From: Apoda limacodes
Lineage: Eukaryota > Arthropoda > Insecta > Lepidoptera > Limacodidae
DNA: 64,000 nt
Assembly: GCA_946406115.1 (NCBI GenBank)
Contig: OX291547.1
Coordinates: forward strand, 8,437,001 to 8,501,000
Direction: 5' to 3'
Below are positions 24,996 through 36,061 of this stretch, piece after piece. The position numbers and the translations under genes are program-made. The number at the start of each line of letters is the position of its first letter. Position 1 is the first letter of the stretch. The notes beneath the pieces were generated by a model that was given only the letters and a program-made list of their open reading frames with translations, did not search any database and had not been told where the DNA came from.

Positions 24996-25682
24996 TTACC
25001 TTACACATTACACGTGGAAGTGGTATCTCATCCTGAGGCAATGCATCCACCGACGTTCAATATCTCCAGTGCTGGATTCGTCCCAACAGAACCGCAGACT
25101 TGGAGAGTAGACCTACCTTGCACGCACACCGTCGCCGCGGAGGTCGACATAACTATATCGCTAAACGTCTCCACTGGCTCCTCTTCCACAGCTTTGCATT
25201 TTCGTCGAAGAAAGATATGTCTTAAAGACGTGCCGCGGCCGGCAGTTAGGGTAGATACAGTGCCACTCGCGCCCACTTCGGCAGACATATTCTACGCGGG
25301 AGCAGGTTGTGCCGGCGGAGTATTACTGATTGCCGGGGTCGCAGCCGCGGCCTGCAGAGCTAGGGCCAGGAAGTTGCGTCGAGCACGCAGCGATGAGCAG
25401 GATGCACACGCTTTCCTGCCTGACTCCTCTTGCAAATCTGCTGCCAGTTACACGAGCTACCGCCGTCCTACGTCTATACCAGCTGCAGCAGCTGAGGAGA
25501 GGGCCAGAGACCTGCAACAGCGAATAGCGGAGTTAACGATACAGAGATGCCGAGTCAGGTTGCGATCGGTGGCGATGGAAGGAACCTTCGGGAGGGTGTA
25601 CAGGGGAACGTACGCCGATGAAGACGGGAGGGAACAGGAAGTGCTCGTGAAGACTGTCGCTGAACACGCTTCTCAAGTTCAG
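24996..25682 (+). CDS. drl: RYK/Derailed receptor, exon with WIF end, transmembrane helix and kinase start
   Basis: The exon opens in phase 0 after a tttgtttcag acceptor and closes in phase 0 before gtatat, giving 229 residues. Numbered from the first visible residue of the gene, 43-110 finish the WIF domain, with N-glycosylation sequons at about N64 and N99 and the pattern TEPQTWRVDLPC. A basic RRRK at 112-115 matches the tetrabasic juxtamembrane processing site of RYK proteins. Residues 140-162 are a hydrophobic Ala/Gly/Leu/Ile helix followed by a strongly basic stop-transfer stretch. The kinase domain begins near 225. Its glycine loop reads EGTFGRVYRG (first glycine of GxGxxG replaced, usual in RYK), and the VAIK lysine is in VLVK at 261. 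The open frame extends back to 24939, but that part lies upstream of the acceptor and is intronic. Confidence 0.95.
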
Positions 25683-25772
25683 GTATATAAATTCATAAGA
25701 CACATGCACGACTGATCTCTTACGACGGCTTAAAGAATTTATAGGCAATAATTTGTTTCTTTTATTGACCAG

Positions 25773-26086
25773 GTATCGCTACTTCTTCAGGAAGGTTGTA
25801 TGCTTTATGGGCTTCGTCACGAACGCATCTTGTCCGTCCTCGGAGTCAGTATTGAAGATCAGACGGCACCGTTTCTGCTGTACCCTTGGGGCACGAATTT
25901 AAGGAATCTGAAACAGTTCTTATTGGCCTGCCGAGGGGTAACTGTCGGGGGAGCGGCAGGAGGTGCTCCTCCCCCTCCCCTCACGACACAGCACGTCGTC
26001 CGAATGGCCCTCCACGCCTTGGATGGCCTTCTGTATTTGCACACGCAGCATGTTCTGCATAAAGATGTCGCAGCTAGGAATTGCAT
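25773..26086 (+). CDS. drl: RYK/Derailed receptor, kinase N-lobe to catalytic loop exon
   Basis: The acceptor is tattgaccag and the donor gtaagt; the intron before it is only 90 bp. The exon continues the kinase domain from VSLLLQEGCMLYGLRHERIL (helix C and strand 4) through SVLGVSIEDQTAPFLLYPWG (hinge) to LHKDVAARNC, the catalytic loop. The usual HRD is HKD (residues 367-369), as is general in RYK proteins. Between the hinge and the next helix is a low-complexity Gly/Ala/Pro insertion (around GGAAGGAPPPP). By comparison with fly Derailed this seems extra or expanded, and it probably forms a surface loop. The exon ends after two bases of a codon, completed by the A that opens the next exon. 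Confidence 0.95.
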
Positions 26087-26350
26087 GTAAGTTGATTTTG
26101 GAATAATAATCTTTTTTTTAATGAGTTTCTATTATAGGACATTAAAATACAAGAGACCTAGGCTGCTCATAAGTCATTACAGACGAGGCACTGGGTAGCA
26201 GCCCGAGCCTAAGGCGAGTCACACGACTGATTTTAACACACTTGAAGGCCAGTTAATACTCATATTGGTGCTAAAATTTATTGTTTAAAAAGTTGATATT
26301 TAATAGAATCGAATAGTTTCGATATTTTAATAATAAACACATTGGATTTA

Positions 26351-26555
26351 TTGACGTGACAACGTCTTATAAATTGGTTTGCCGGGTGACACTTCAAGAA
26401 ACTGCGTTACGCTCCGCTCACGTTATGCGCTCACAATGAGAGCGAGTGAGAGGCACGCGCCCGCCTAAGAGCGAGAGAGACAGACATAAAATCATTGTCA
26501 CGTAAAACTTTCGCCCGTATACCGACTTTACAGGCAACCAGTTTTTTTCCAAAAA
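26351..26555 (+). mobile_element. Dispersed repeat, copy 2, inside a receptor-gene intron
   Basis: Nearly identical to copy 3 (31821) over the first 170 bases. It carries a 19-base segment (gcccgtataccgactttac) before aggcaaccagttttttt that copy 3 lacks. It lies in the 767-bp intron between the catalytic-loop and activation-segment exons, in the + orientation. Confidence 0.9.
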
Positions 26556-26853
26556 TAAGAACTGAGTTCATGCATAATTATTTTTGGCTAGAAATTTAAA
26601 AAAAGTCTATTAAGTATAAGGCACTTGTGCGGTTGTTGACATTAGCGCACGAGTACGTAATGGACGCTATTAGGATGCTGAAAACAGTGCAGTAAAGGCT
26701 GCTTTATGAGCAAGTGCGTTAAAAAAGCATTTAATGCAATGGTGGTAATGATATATATTTCTTAATAACTACAGGTAAATTATATATTCTGATTGTTGCT
26801 TAGAGATTATTTCTAATGTAATTGTGTTTCTAATATACATTTTCTCTTAACAG

Positions 26854-27150
26854 AGTCGATGAAAACCTTCGAGTTATGATTGCTGACAACGCTTTATCAA
26901 GAGATCTCTTCCCGGCTGACTACCACTGTTTAGGTGACAACGAAAACAGGCCGATAAAGTGGATGGCACTGGAGGGGCTGACAAAAAGACAGTTCAGTCC
27001 TGCTGCTGACGTGTGGGCTCTAGGGGTGCTGATGTGGGAACTGACTACTTTGGCACATCAGCCGTATGCTGAGGTGGATCCCTTCGAAGTGGCAGCATAC
27101 CTTCGGGATGGCTACCGGTTGCAACAGCCCGCCAACTGTCCTGACGAACT
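26854..27150 (+). CDS. drl: RYK/Derailed receptor, activation segment exon
   Basis: The acceptor is ttctcttaacag and the donor gtaagt. One base completes the split isoleucine codon, 98 codons follow, and two bases are carried over. The protein reads VDENLRVMIADNALSRDLFP and then CLGDNENRPIKWMALEGL, a near-signature stretch of RYK receptors. The DFG motif is DNA (387-389), so metal binding is altered and little or no phosphotransfer is expected; the family signals mainly as pseudokinases. The rest is the C-lobe with DVWALGVLMWELTTL and the DPFEVAAYLRDGYRLQQP helix region. The intron before this exon carries a copy of a dispersed 180-bp repeat (26351-26535). Confidence 0.96.
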
Positions 27151-29176
27151 GTAAGTTTTTGTCACTCTGTCTGTATGTATTATGTAAATTTTATTTGGCC
27201 TAAAGCGTAAACAGGTAGATGATACAGCTTGATAACTTTTAACTCTGGCAGTTTCCACCTTGAGCCCTTGATCGAATTTATATTTCAGTCAAACTCACCA
27301 ATATATTTGTTCCGTAAATTTCATATTGCTTCCGCAATCTACACCAAATTGTCATTGTAATTTACAATTTTTACGTTTATTAAATAGGCCACTTGTTATA
27401 TTTTTTGTATGTGTAAGTAATTTTTGCTATAAGGATACCATAGCCGCCCTATGGTTTTTTTAAAGAAAACACCTAGCCTAAGTTACCCGGGGTAATAAAA
27501 GGATTCCAATACCTAATTATTATTTTTTGGACAGTCGGGTAAAAACTTGTGTTTGCCAGAAATTACGTTATTCGGTTATTATCACGGTGAGATTCCTACG
27601 GTAGCTCTGGATCGCGTGAAAAAATATTCTCTGTTTTTCTTAGTCCGTAAATTATTTCACCTCATAGGTGCAACGTTAGGAAAAAATGCCCAACCGCAGA
27701 AGAATCTATTCCCTTCAACAAACAGACTTGAGACAATTCATTTTAAACAGCTTACCTATTTTGTGTTTAATTTTATTCACATGCTTGACTGGGTTTTAAG
27801 TTGATTGGGTACAAATTTAGTGATCGCAAGCCGAAACCAGATAGATCATAATTTATTTTGACCTCAATTGCTAAAACTCAGTTAGATAGATAATGGCCAT
27901 AGTTATTAGACAAACGCATTGCTTTAATCTTGGCGAGGCGCCAACACCAATTATTTTAAATAACTTACAAATAGCATTTATCTAGCTTTTGCCCGCGGGT
28001 CCGCTCGCACTTAATTAATATTATAGGCGTGGAATTTTTAGAGAAACTCCTTAATTATAGAAAGATTGCTATAGCTATGTTTCGGCCACTTGGAATTCAT
28101 TTATAGTTATTCCTGTGGGAATATTTAAGTTTTGCTGATATAACAAGTATGTAGCCTTCATTATCTTCCCATCAACAAAATTAGTAAATCAGCTCAATAA
28201 AATTGGTTGCTCTGCTCCGACATTAAGCAATAATAAACAAACAAATTAACAGACTTTCACAAAACTATATTAGTTAGGATTCATATTATTTGGATTTTGA
28301 TAATTATATTCGGAATTCAAATTCAAATGGAAACTACGAAATGAAAAATGTGACCTTAGAGGTTAAAAAGTTGTGCACTAATAGGGGATTGCGGGAGGTT
28401 GCCGCGAGGGCGCTAGCGGGAACAGAAAAACAGCATCTATTACAGTCGAAATTATAGTATGTATTAAGTACCAATATTCATACCGGTATTCAGTTCTATC
28501 GGAATATCGGAACCTGCCCACCGTGTGACCCAAAGAGTTTTTATTGTGCGAAATAATATTTATTTCGTGAGTTCATTGATATTTTGACATTCTAAAGTTG
28601 CTTGCTTTTAAGATTGTTAATTTTATATATTTTCCTACGGTAAAACAATAAATCCTATTTGAATGTGACTTTCAAGCCCGCTAGTCTGGTTTAAACCGTG
28701 ATAAAAAATCTTAAATAATATAAAACCATTCAAGGTCGTTGGTTTGTTACAAATATCACACAAAACAAGTCTACATACATACTTACCCGCCTGTCTTATT
28801 ACTTCGATTTCAACAAAATTATGTGGCAAATCGCCAAAATAAACTGTTTTGCAACAAATACCTTCTTTAATTTTAAAAATAATTAATATCGCCAAATTTA
28901 TTTTTAAATTAAACAAAACTTTAAGCAAAAATATCTATAACCAAATTCCATTCGGACAAACATAAAGCTACAACAATAGTTGCTGTTATGTATGCTTTCT
29001 TACTACAATAAAGGAGTTACCTTGAGAATCTCACGCCGATAATCCAATTTTTAGCTAGTCAAACATATTTTATCGTCTCTTTTGTATTCGCATACCGATA
29101 TGCTAAATAATAGGCTTAGGTTATATTTATATTAATTCTATTTCCTCTTTAAAACTTTTTATTTCTTTTCCTTTAG
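27151..29176 (+). other. Receptor-gene intron, 2.0 kb
   Basis: This phase-2 intron is mostly unique AT-rich sequence. Short stretches near 27985-28060 and 28980-29050 resemble common LINE/SINE tails (pieces such as gcttttgcccgcgggtccgc). No additional exon was recognised; a 97-residue - strand open frame at 28635-28928 has no motif. Confidence 0.6.
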
Positions 29177-29288
29177 GTTTGCTGTTATGGCATACTGTTG
29201 GGCCATGTCTCCCGACGACCGACCAACGCTCACACAACTACAAATATTCCTAAGGGACTTCCACACGCAGCTCACTAGGTTCGTCTAA
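29177..29288 (+). CDS. drl: RYK/Derailed receptor, last coding exon and stop
   Basis: After the acceptor tttcctttag, a G completes the leucine codon begun in the previous exon. The exon reads FAVMAYCWAMSPDDRPTLTQ and then LQIFLRDFHTQLTRFV before TAA at 29286-29288. CW followed by acidic residues and RP is the conserved end of tyrosine-kinase C-lobes. Translation stops a few residues after the fold ends, as in other RYK proteins. The terminal Arg-Phe-Val resembles the hydrophobic PDZ-ligand tail of the family. The five exons together give 511 residues. Family members are about 600 long, so roughly 60-100 N-terminal residues are unaccounted for. Confidence 0.95.
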
Positions 29289-31820
29289 ATCCACATTCCA
29301 CCACAAACATGGACGACAATAATTAAAATGGACGAAATAATTAAAATAAAAAGGACGTAAAATAATGCCTTATTGTGCTATAAAGTGAAGTTAGTGAAGT
29401 TTTGGAACTGTAGTGTTAATATCAAGAGACTGATTTTTGTGTGATTTAATGAAGATTTTAGTGTTTTAGTTATTTCCGTGTTGTTGTAAGTTTTTAATTT
29501 AAAATCTCGCACTTTTTAAATGAGAGAAAGTATTGTTTTATGATATCAGATTGTCACTTTGATCTTTTTATTATTATTATGCACATTATTAATGCTGTTT
29601 TATATGCAAAATGAAATTTTAAAACAGTACTTTTGAATGGCACATAAAAACCGGTTTTAAATTAAAATTTTGTGGCAACACATGGATGTATTAGAATTTG
29701 TTTTAAATTAAACCTCATACTGCCATATTAGATGTTAAGAGACTGTTTTGTAAATATATAATTAAAATTAATAATTAAAATACTGTATTATATACGTATA
29801 TTGAATGTGCCTCGAGATTTATGAAAGATTTAAATGTTTATATAAGTGTTTGAATAAAATATTGTAATTAAGACTGTATTAGAAACAAATTTACATTTAT
29901 ATTGCCTTTGAAAAACCTCATTAGGAATCTTTGATTTGTTTATAAGTTCCATTTCAATAACACTTAATAATATTTTTAATTATAATAGCGAAAATGAGAC
30001 GCGAACTTCTGTTTTGTAATTTTTTATTTTTTATTTTTCGTATGATTACATGATATTTCTGTAGTTGGGCCTTCAGTTAGATACAGACATTCAGGCTTGT
30101 AATGGTATGCGGAGCAATGTAGTGTGTAGATGTATTACCATATGTAAACTTACAGGAGTTCCTTAGCAAACGGAAATGAGTGTTACAGTTATAGTACAAG
30201 GGCGGAAAATAAGTTCGAGCGAGGTTTTAATCGTCAACGAAATGTGAAATAACCTTAACGCTCTTGTTTCACACGATGTTTTTCAATACAGTTACGATAG
30301 ATACCTTAATTTAATAAGTAGTATATATTTTTTTAATTCCAAATGAATTGAATTCGCAGAAATTAATAGTATATAAGCAATAACTGTAATTTGCTTTTTG
30401 GAACGCTTTATGGTTTGGCTTAGATTTTTCATAGTAATATCATTTTATTCACTATAATATAAATGGAATTACACGACATTTAAAAAAATTACTTTTCCAA
30501 ACTCGTGCAGAAAAGTACGCTGATAAATAGGTACCTACTTTAGGTTTTTTTACTATTACGCAATTTTGAATGTGACAATTTTCGAGCAACTGCATTGAAC
30601 AAATGTTAAACTTATTCCAGCCAATCATTTAATATGGAAAGATATTAAGTGGAATATAAATATGTACAATCTATGCTAATACTAAAACGATTCTATGAAC
30701 CGGAATTTCGTTTGTTTTGAAACTCTGTAGAGAACTACTTACATAAATGCCTACATTAACATTTCGTTATATTCTTTATGTTAAAATTGCTACTTGTATA
30801 GCTAAAGATGGATTTTGGGTTATGTTGTCAGTTTATAGGATTTTTTGGTTAAGGAAAGGAACCGACCATGTGGTAATCGAAATCGCCTACCGGTGGTTTG
30901 GTATCGGTACCACTTACAATGGCTTGACCCCGACTCGCACTTACCTATATAGTTTTTTATTTTTATTTGTTTGTTTTACTTTAGGGTTTACACTATAATT
31001 GCTCTACGTTTAAAGTTTGTAGGTTTTACCGTTTTTACAATACATGCAGTAACAACGAATAAAAAAAATATTATAAATATAAATATATACCTCCTGAATT
31101 TCCCAAATATTTTACTAACGGTTTGAGAACCGTATAGCATGTCCATGATGGTATTTATTTACGACATTTTCTGTCATTAGACTTTTATGCCTTATAAAAT
31201 AAAACATCAAATAAATATTATGAAGAACTGCAAATAAATAACTGAGCCAATTTTAAAAATATTATTATTAGCTTGTAGTTTTATTCCAATTACAATAAAA
31301 TTATAAGAAATCAAGCATAGATAAAGTTAAAAAAAATCAAATAATATTATGACTTTAAACTTCAGTTAATAAATTATAGGTTACAAATTAAAAATATTTT
31401 GTTGTTGTTTCTACATTTTTATTATTGCCTTAATTTGGTTTTTCGTAACTAAGAAATCTGTGAAACGGATTAGAAGATTAAAAACATTACGGCGATTTTG
31501 AACATGTTTTGAACCCTTAAAAAATATATCAGTCATTGTTTTACCTATTTATTTGAGAGATATTGGCCTTACTTTCCTACTTAGGTATTGTTAACTAATT
31601 GGTGGTAGTTAGAATATATTACGCATAGAACATTTATCATGTAAACATTTTTAAATTTTGTTTTATTGTCTAGTGAACATATTTTAACTACCACCATTCC
31701 GTTAAAATACCCAAGTTGGCAAGTAAAGCCAATATCTATGTCATAAATAAAAGGTTAAAACAATAATTTATATGTTTTTTATAAGTTCAGAATCGCCGCA
31801 ATGTTTTTAATCCTCAATTG
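29289..31820. other. Receptor 3' UTR and AT-rich intergenic DNA
   Basis: The first 570 bases or so are probably 3' UTR. Beyond that, 30820-31050 carries degraded pieces resembling the SINE-like family (gactcgcacttacctatata, gtaggttttaccgttttta), shared with 15174-15551. No further gene was seen. Confidence 0.5.
29853..29858 (+). promoter_or_regulatory. Candidate polyadenylation signal of the receptor gene
   Basis: An AATAAA hexamer lies about 570 bp after the stop codon in an AT-rich stretch. A closer AATAAA at 29345-29350 is also possible. Without transcript data neither can be chosen; AATAAA is common by chance in DNA this AT-rich. Confidence 0.3.
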
Positions 31821-31998
31821 TTGACGTGACAACGTCTTATAAATTGGTTTGCCGGGTGACACTTCAAGAAACTGCGTTACGCTCCGCTCACGTTATGCGC
31901 TCACAATGAGAGCGAGTGAAAGGCACGCGCCCGCCTAAGAGCGAGAGAGACAGACATAAAATCATTGTCACGTAAAACTTTCAGGCAACCAGTTTTTT
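31821..31998 (+). mobile_element. Dispersed repeat, copy 3
   Basis: Same opening ttgacgtgacaacgtcttat and same end aggcaaccagttttttt as copy 2, with only isolated differences such as gtgaaaggcac for gtgagaggcac. High identity among copies within one window suggests recent spread. Confidence 0.9.
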
Positions 31999-32584
31999 TA
32001 CTTAATAATTCCAGTTTTACTTACGAAAAAATGTCCAAAAAACATTTGTCAACATAAAAATGGCCGTCTAAATGTAGTTAAGCTACAGACAGATGTAAGT
32101 ACACCTTACCTAAAAAAAAATCTTTAGAAATATTATTTAGCTAACTGCTTACAAATAATAACGATTTTCTACCTAACACTACATCCTGGCCAAACTGTTA
32201 TTTAATATTTCTATGTATTTTTTTTAATACTTAATAAAAACTGTGACAATTAAAGTAATACTATTCCTTAATCTGTGAATAAGGTATCATCACAGTGGCG
32301 GGCCTGGTAACCGTAGAGGCCGATCTTTTTGAAGCCAAATGTAGACAAATAATTTACTAGTTCCATGTAGTTATTGCTACATAAGAATAATTTATAAAGA
32401 TTGTATCGAAATATTTGTACATGTTGTAAATATTAAAAATGACAAAAAATGTGAATATAAGAGTGAAACTAACATGCGTTTTGATTATCCCATCCCATTA
32501 GTCCTACGTCGACAGGCTACGTTGACCGCTTAGCATTAGACTTTAAACTTGTTTACCACCAAAAAAAATCCATACGGCTGCTCT

Positions 32585-33045
32585 GCGGCTCTTGGTAGTA
32601 ATGACTGCCTGGACGCGGGTTCGATCTCCGCACACATTTGTGTGCTAATGCTAAAAAAACACTATATGAAAATGTAATCTGGTATTTTATTTAGTTCAGT
32701 CAATGTGTAAAGTATTATGTCGATCGTGAAGTTGGTAATGTGTATAATAATGAGTGATCGTCAGTCACATTTCACTTCTGTGGTGTATCATCAGCGTTGC
32801 CAACTTAGTGGTTTCACCACTAGATTTGGTGGTTTGGGACCCCCTGCTGATGGGTAAAATTTGTATCTCTGTGCTTAGGTGAGTTTTTAACACTACTATC
32901 GCGTTCGCGTCAACGAAATAAATGTATGTACGCGTTTTGTGACATTTTTTTCTCATAGGATTTTTAATGAATACGCGAACGCGAAAAGACTGACACCCGG
33001 CACACTGGTGGCTAGCGGATTTTTTAGTGGGTAATTTTTTGTTTG
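32585..33045 (+). other. SINE-like fragment followed by 'gttgccaact' repeat
   Basis: The first part has gctcttggtagtaatg and a B box cgcgggttcgatctccgc (about 32616-32634), like a degraded tRNA-headed SINE. From 32796 begins the repeat shared with 58148. A 63-residue - strand open frame here has no motif. Confidence 0.45.
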
Positions 33046-33930
33046 ATAGTTCTCAAAAACAAAGTAAAATTTTGCAAAATAAAAACAATAACTCGGTAAG
33101 TATATAGTTACTCATCACATACAGAGAAAATAAAAATTATATTTATGCGAAATTGATTATTGTCCCCATAAATTCATTTCCGTAGCTCGCTAGATAAAGA
33201 CTAGGACAGATATCTAGGTGACAAAGAGATCGCTTATAATGAATGAACGGCAAGATGGTAGATCGACCAACGAAATTTTGTTTTGTTTTGGGTTACTAAT
33301 CAAGTTTCGTTGTTGTGAAAACTATTTTTTACTTGTTATTCTGCAAATATTTTTATTTGAAAATATGCCGCAAGTACAGCTGTTCTCAAAAGCTGGCTTC
33401 AAGTAATTAAATGAGAGTACGGCTGGTCCCACAGCCTTGTAATAATAAAAATGTTTGATATAAAAGTTTTGTTGCTCAATTACGTCACAACGGAACATCT
33501 CTCTCAATTGAGTTGTATTCGCACAGAGATAGAGAAAAAGACAGAGAAGGACAAAGGCTTTCATCCCGAATAATTGAAAAGTTCCCGCGGAAAGAACTAA
33601 CCGAATTCGACTTAAACGATCTTTATCTACATTTATCGCAAACTTCTTTAGTACAAACAAGGAGTTGCTGTAAACTCATACTCAAATATTTTTTTTATTC
33701 AAATTAAGTTTTTACAAACTCTTTTGATACTATTTTATTTTCTGAAATCCAGTTCACAATGTGGATTTCTACCAAAAAGAATCCGGCCAGAATCTCGATA
33801 GTTACTCTTTTAAAAGTAATCATTGGGTTAACAACATAACTAGAACATATAGTCATAACAAAAATACAATTATCAATATTTTAGATAAAACATTTAAGCC
33901 ATATAATTTTACTTTATTTTCATTTTAATT

Positions 33931-34321
33931 CGGTTTACCTATGCGTCCTGTAATTAAGCATCTTCAGTCCCATGGATTTTTATCATTTATACGTTTAATT
34001 TGAAATTTATATTATGCTTTTTTACAAAGTTGTTGTAAAAAAAGATTTAAATTTACTTATTGATAGCTTTTGAATATTAGGGACTTTGTTGTAAGAGTCT
34101 ACTAGTTTTGTGTAGACGTGTATCATGCACAAATAGAACGACAACCTAAGCCGAGGCTACCCCCTCGGGGAGCCCTTGAGCGTTGGGCGCTATTTGGGCT
34201 GAGTCTCCTTCAGAGTCTCGCCCCAAAAGCCCGATGGAACAGTAATGGCTGCATCAGCCAACTGCAGATGTCGGTTCAGAAAAAAAAAATCATGCACTAA
34301 GAGCTTATTTTTACTTCTAGG
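33931..34321 (-). pseudogene. LINE C-terminal fragment, interrupted host of the nested insertion
   Basis: On the - strand this matches 16786-17033 of the + strand, including actagaagtaaaaataagct, tatcaataagtaaattta and ttacaggacgcataggtaaa (the last with small differences). It carries deletions relative to that copy and is split by the jockey-like fragment at 34131-34288. It is the end of a reverse-transcriptase ORF plus the start of its 3' UTR and is inactive. Confidence 0.85.
34131..34288 (+). mobile_element. 3' end of the same jockey-like LINE, inserted in another LINE
   Basis: About 155 bases match the reverse complement of roughly 59674-59830 almost throughout (shared runs such as gagcgttgggcgctat and gtctcgccccaaaag). 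It ends in a run of A. The 9 bases atcatgcac occur immediately before (34122-34130) and after (34289-34297), giving a target-site duplication. It is a severely 5'-truncated insertion with no coding capacity; the short open frame across it is chance. Confidence 0.92.
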
Positions 34322-34961
34322 AGTCGCTAGCAAATGCTAGTAAGGTGCTTTGGAGTAATCTCGTAAAGGAACATATTAGGAAAATTGCGCTTTAATATTA
34401 AACCAGGCAATAATAATTTACTTTGGAAACATTAACCTAGCTAGACCAAAGTACGCATAGCGCGGTCGCGCTATACTTTGCATAGCACCGTCTTATTTTT
34501 CTCCCTTGCATCAGTTCTGTCAGGTAGCTTGTGTTAAATATACATATGCAAATCAAATTTACATTGGAAACTACTTCCTTAAATGTTAAATGGATTATCG
34601 TAATTACCCCGCGTAGGAATTTTTTAAGTAAACTAATGAATTGTAGGATTTACCCAGCGGTATTACGAAATTACACCCAGAAAAGCCGTCAAGTTTTAAA
34701 ATGACAGTATTTAAAAACGGAGTTTGTAACTGTATAATATATGCTTCACTAAGTAAAAGTATCATAGGTAGGTAGTAAACTTAAACAGATTATTAAAAAA
34801 AATCAGTGTCTTGTTAACTTTTCATTAAATGTCCGAAATTAACCCACTAGAAACTACTATTCCTTATACTAGTAATAAGTTATTAATAGATAAAGATGTA
34901 ATTTATACATTTCGAAAACAAGCTCATTATTACTTAGAACTAAGAAACTAAACTAAACATA

Positions 34962-35094
34962 CAGTCTCGAGTACGCCGGACTCGATAATTCGGTAGTAAA
35001 ATGTATGCAAGTGCTTTCACGGATTTCGAGAGAAGGGGCCTACTTGCTTACATTTTTTTCTGGAAATCCAGTTTGCCATACTCGAGACTTTTCC
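34962..35094 (+). mobile_element. Foldback 'agtctcgag' element, copy 1
   Basis: Arms cagtctcgagtacgccgga and the complement of tttgccatactcgagactt enclose about 90 bp that includes gcaagtgctttcacgg. Matched by the copies at 50917 and 51321. Confidence 0.75.
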
Positions 35095-35387
35095 TAATAA
35101 GCTGCTAGGAATTCTATAAGAATGCCTTCATAAGTGTAGCGGTGACAAAACAAAAAAATAAAATTAATTAATCTTTAATGGGTCTTATTTGCCTCCAGTA
35201 TTTTACACCATTATTTATTGATGACAAAAATTATAAGTACATATCACAACAAAGAAACAGTACAACTACTACATGTGCAATCCTTGAACCCCAGAACATT
35301 TAAGTATGTACGTACATACTTTTAAAAGTAAAATTTTATGATAATTTTGAATTGTATGGAAAAAAAAATTAAACAAAAATGCAACTT

Positions 35388-35461
35388 AGGCCCCGGCGAG
35401 ATTCGAACTCACGATCTCCTGTTTACTAGACAGGCGCTTTAACCAACTAAGCCACGGCGCC
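35388..35461 (-). tRNA. tRNA-Thr (anticodon AGT)
   Basis: The - strand begins GGCGCCGTGGCTTAGTTGG and folds as a cloverleaf. The anticodon stem-loop is CTGTC-TAGTAAA-CAG-like, with AGT complementary to + positions 35425-35427. The T arm is GTGAG TTCGAAT CTCGC and the 3' acceptor end is CGGGGCC plus discriminator T. The acceptor stem has one G-G opposition at position 4:69, which also occurs in the insect tRNA-Thr(AGT) sequence as I remember it. T-runs downstream on the - strand (about 35374-35378) can terminate RNA polymerase III. Confidence 0.96.
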
Positions 35462-35514
35462 ACGTTGAAAGCTGGCGAAATTATTGTTGAATTACTAAAT
35501 TTAGGTGTCCCGTT

Positions 35515-35769
35515 TGAGGTCGGTTGTAGCCTAGAGATTTTTATTTGCGTCCTTGCGTCCCGAGTGGTGGAGGTTCGAACCCCTCGTGTATGAGTCTTCT
35601 CATGAACATTGATTATTCACACCACAGGTTTTTCGTTGAGGAAATCATCGTGAGCAAACCTGATACATCAAAAAAAAAAGACGTATGCGATGTCCACAAT
35701 CCTCACGGGCCCGCGTCTGAACTATGGCTTAAAATCGCCAAACCCACGTATGAGATTGATAAGGACTAA
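35515..35769 (+). mobile_element. Candidate tRNA/Pol III-type SINE next to tRNA-Thr
   Basis: It has an A-box-like ggttgtagcctagag, a B-box ggttcgaacccc (35572-35583), then ttttcgttgaggaaatcatc and gtgagcaaacctgatacatc, an A-run, and a pgcgatgtccacaatcc-like body ending tgagattgataaggactaag. The 'gaggaaa...catcgtgag' block is common in arthropod SINEs. An in-frame 74-residue ORF here has no motif. Confidence 0.5.
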
Positions 35770-35861
35770 GTTCGTATGGCAAGCCTAAATAGGAGAAATT
35801 AAGGAAGAAATAGTAAAGGGGGTCAATAAAAGCCATAATAATTATATCAAGAGTTTCGATT

Positions 35862-36061
35862 ACTTTGTCTGCCTGTCTGTCTGTAGATTTGTACGCGCAT
35901 CACACAAAAACCACTGCACGAAATTGGATGCGGCTTTCATACTTGTATATTGGTGGAGGTCTCTCAAATCAAGCACTTTTCATCTATTACCGTATTACCG
36001 TAGGAATCCCACGCCGATAAACGATTTTAGCGCGGGCAGAGTTGCAGGCATAACTAGTACA
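35862..36061 (+). mobile_element. Retroelement tail with ctgtctgtctg tract
   Basis: The tract gtctgcctgtctgtctgta is followed by gtacgcgcatcacacaaaaa, ccactgcacgaaattggatg, cggctttcatactt, aatcccacgccgataaacga and an agcgcgggcagag...actagta end. This order is widespread in lepidopteran LINE/SINE 3' regions. It is noncoding and the exact family was not determined. Confidence 0.5.
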
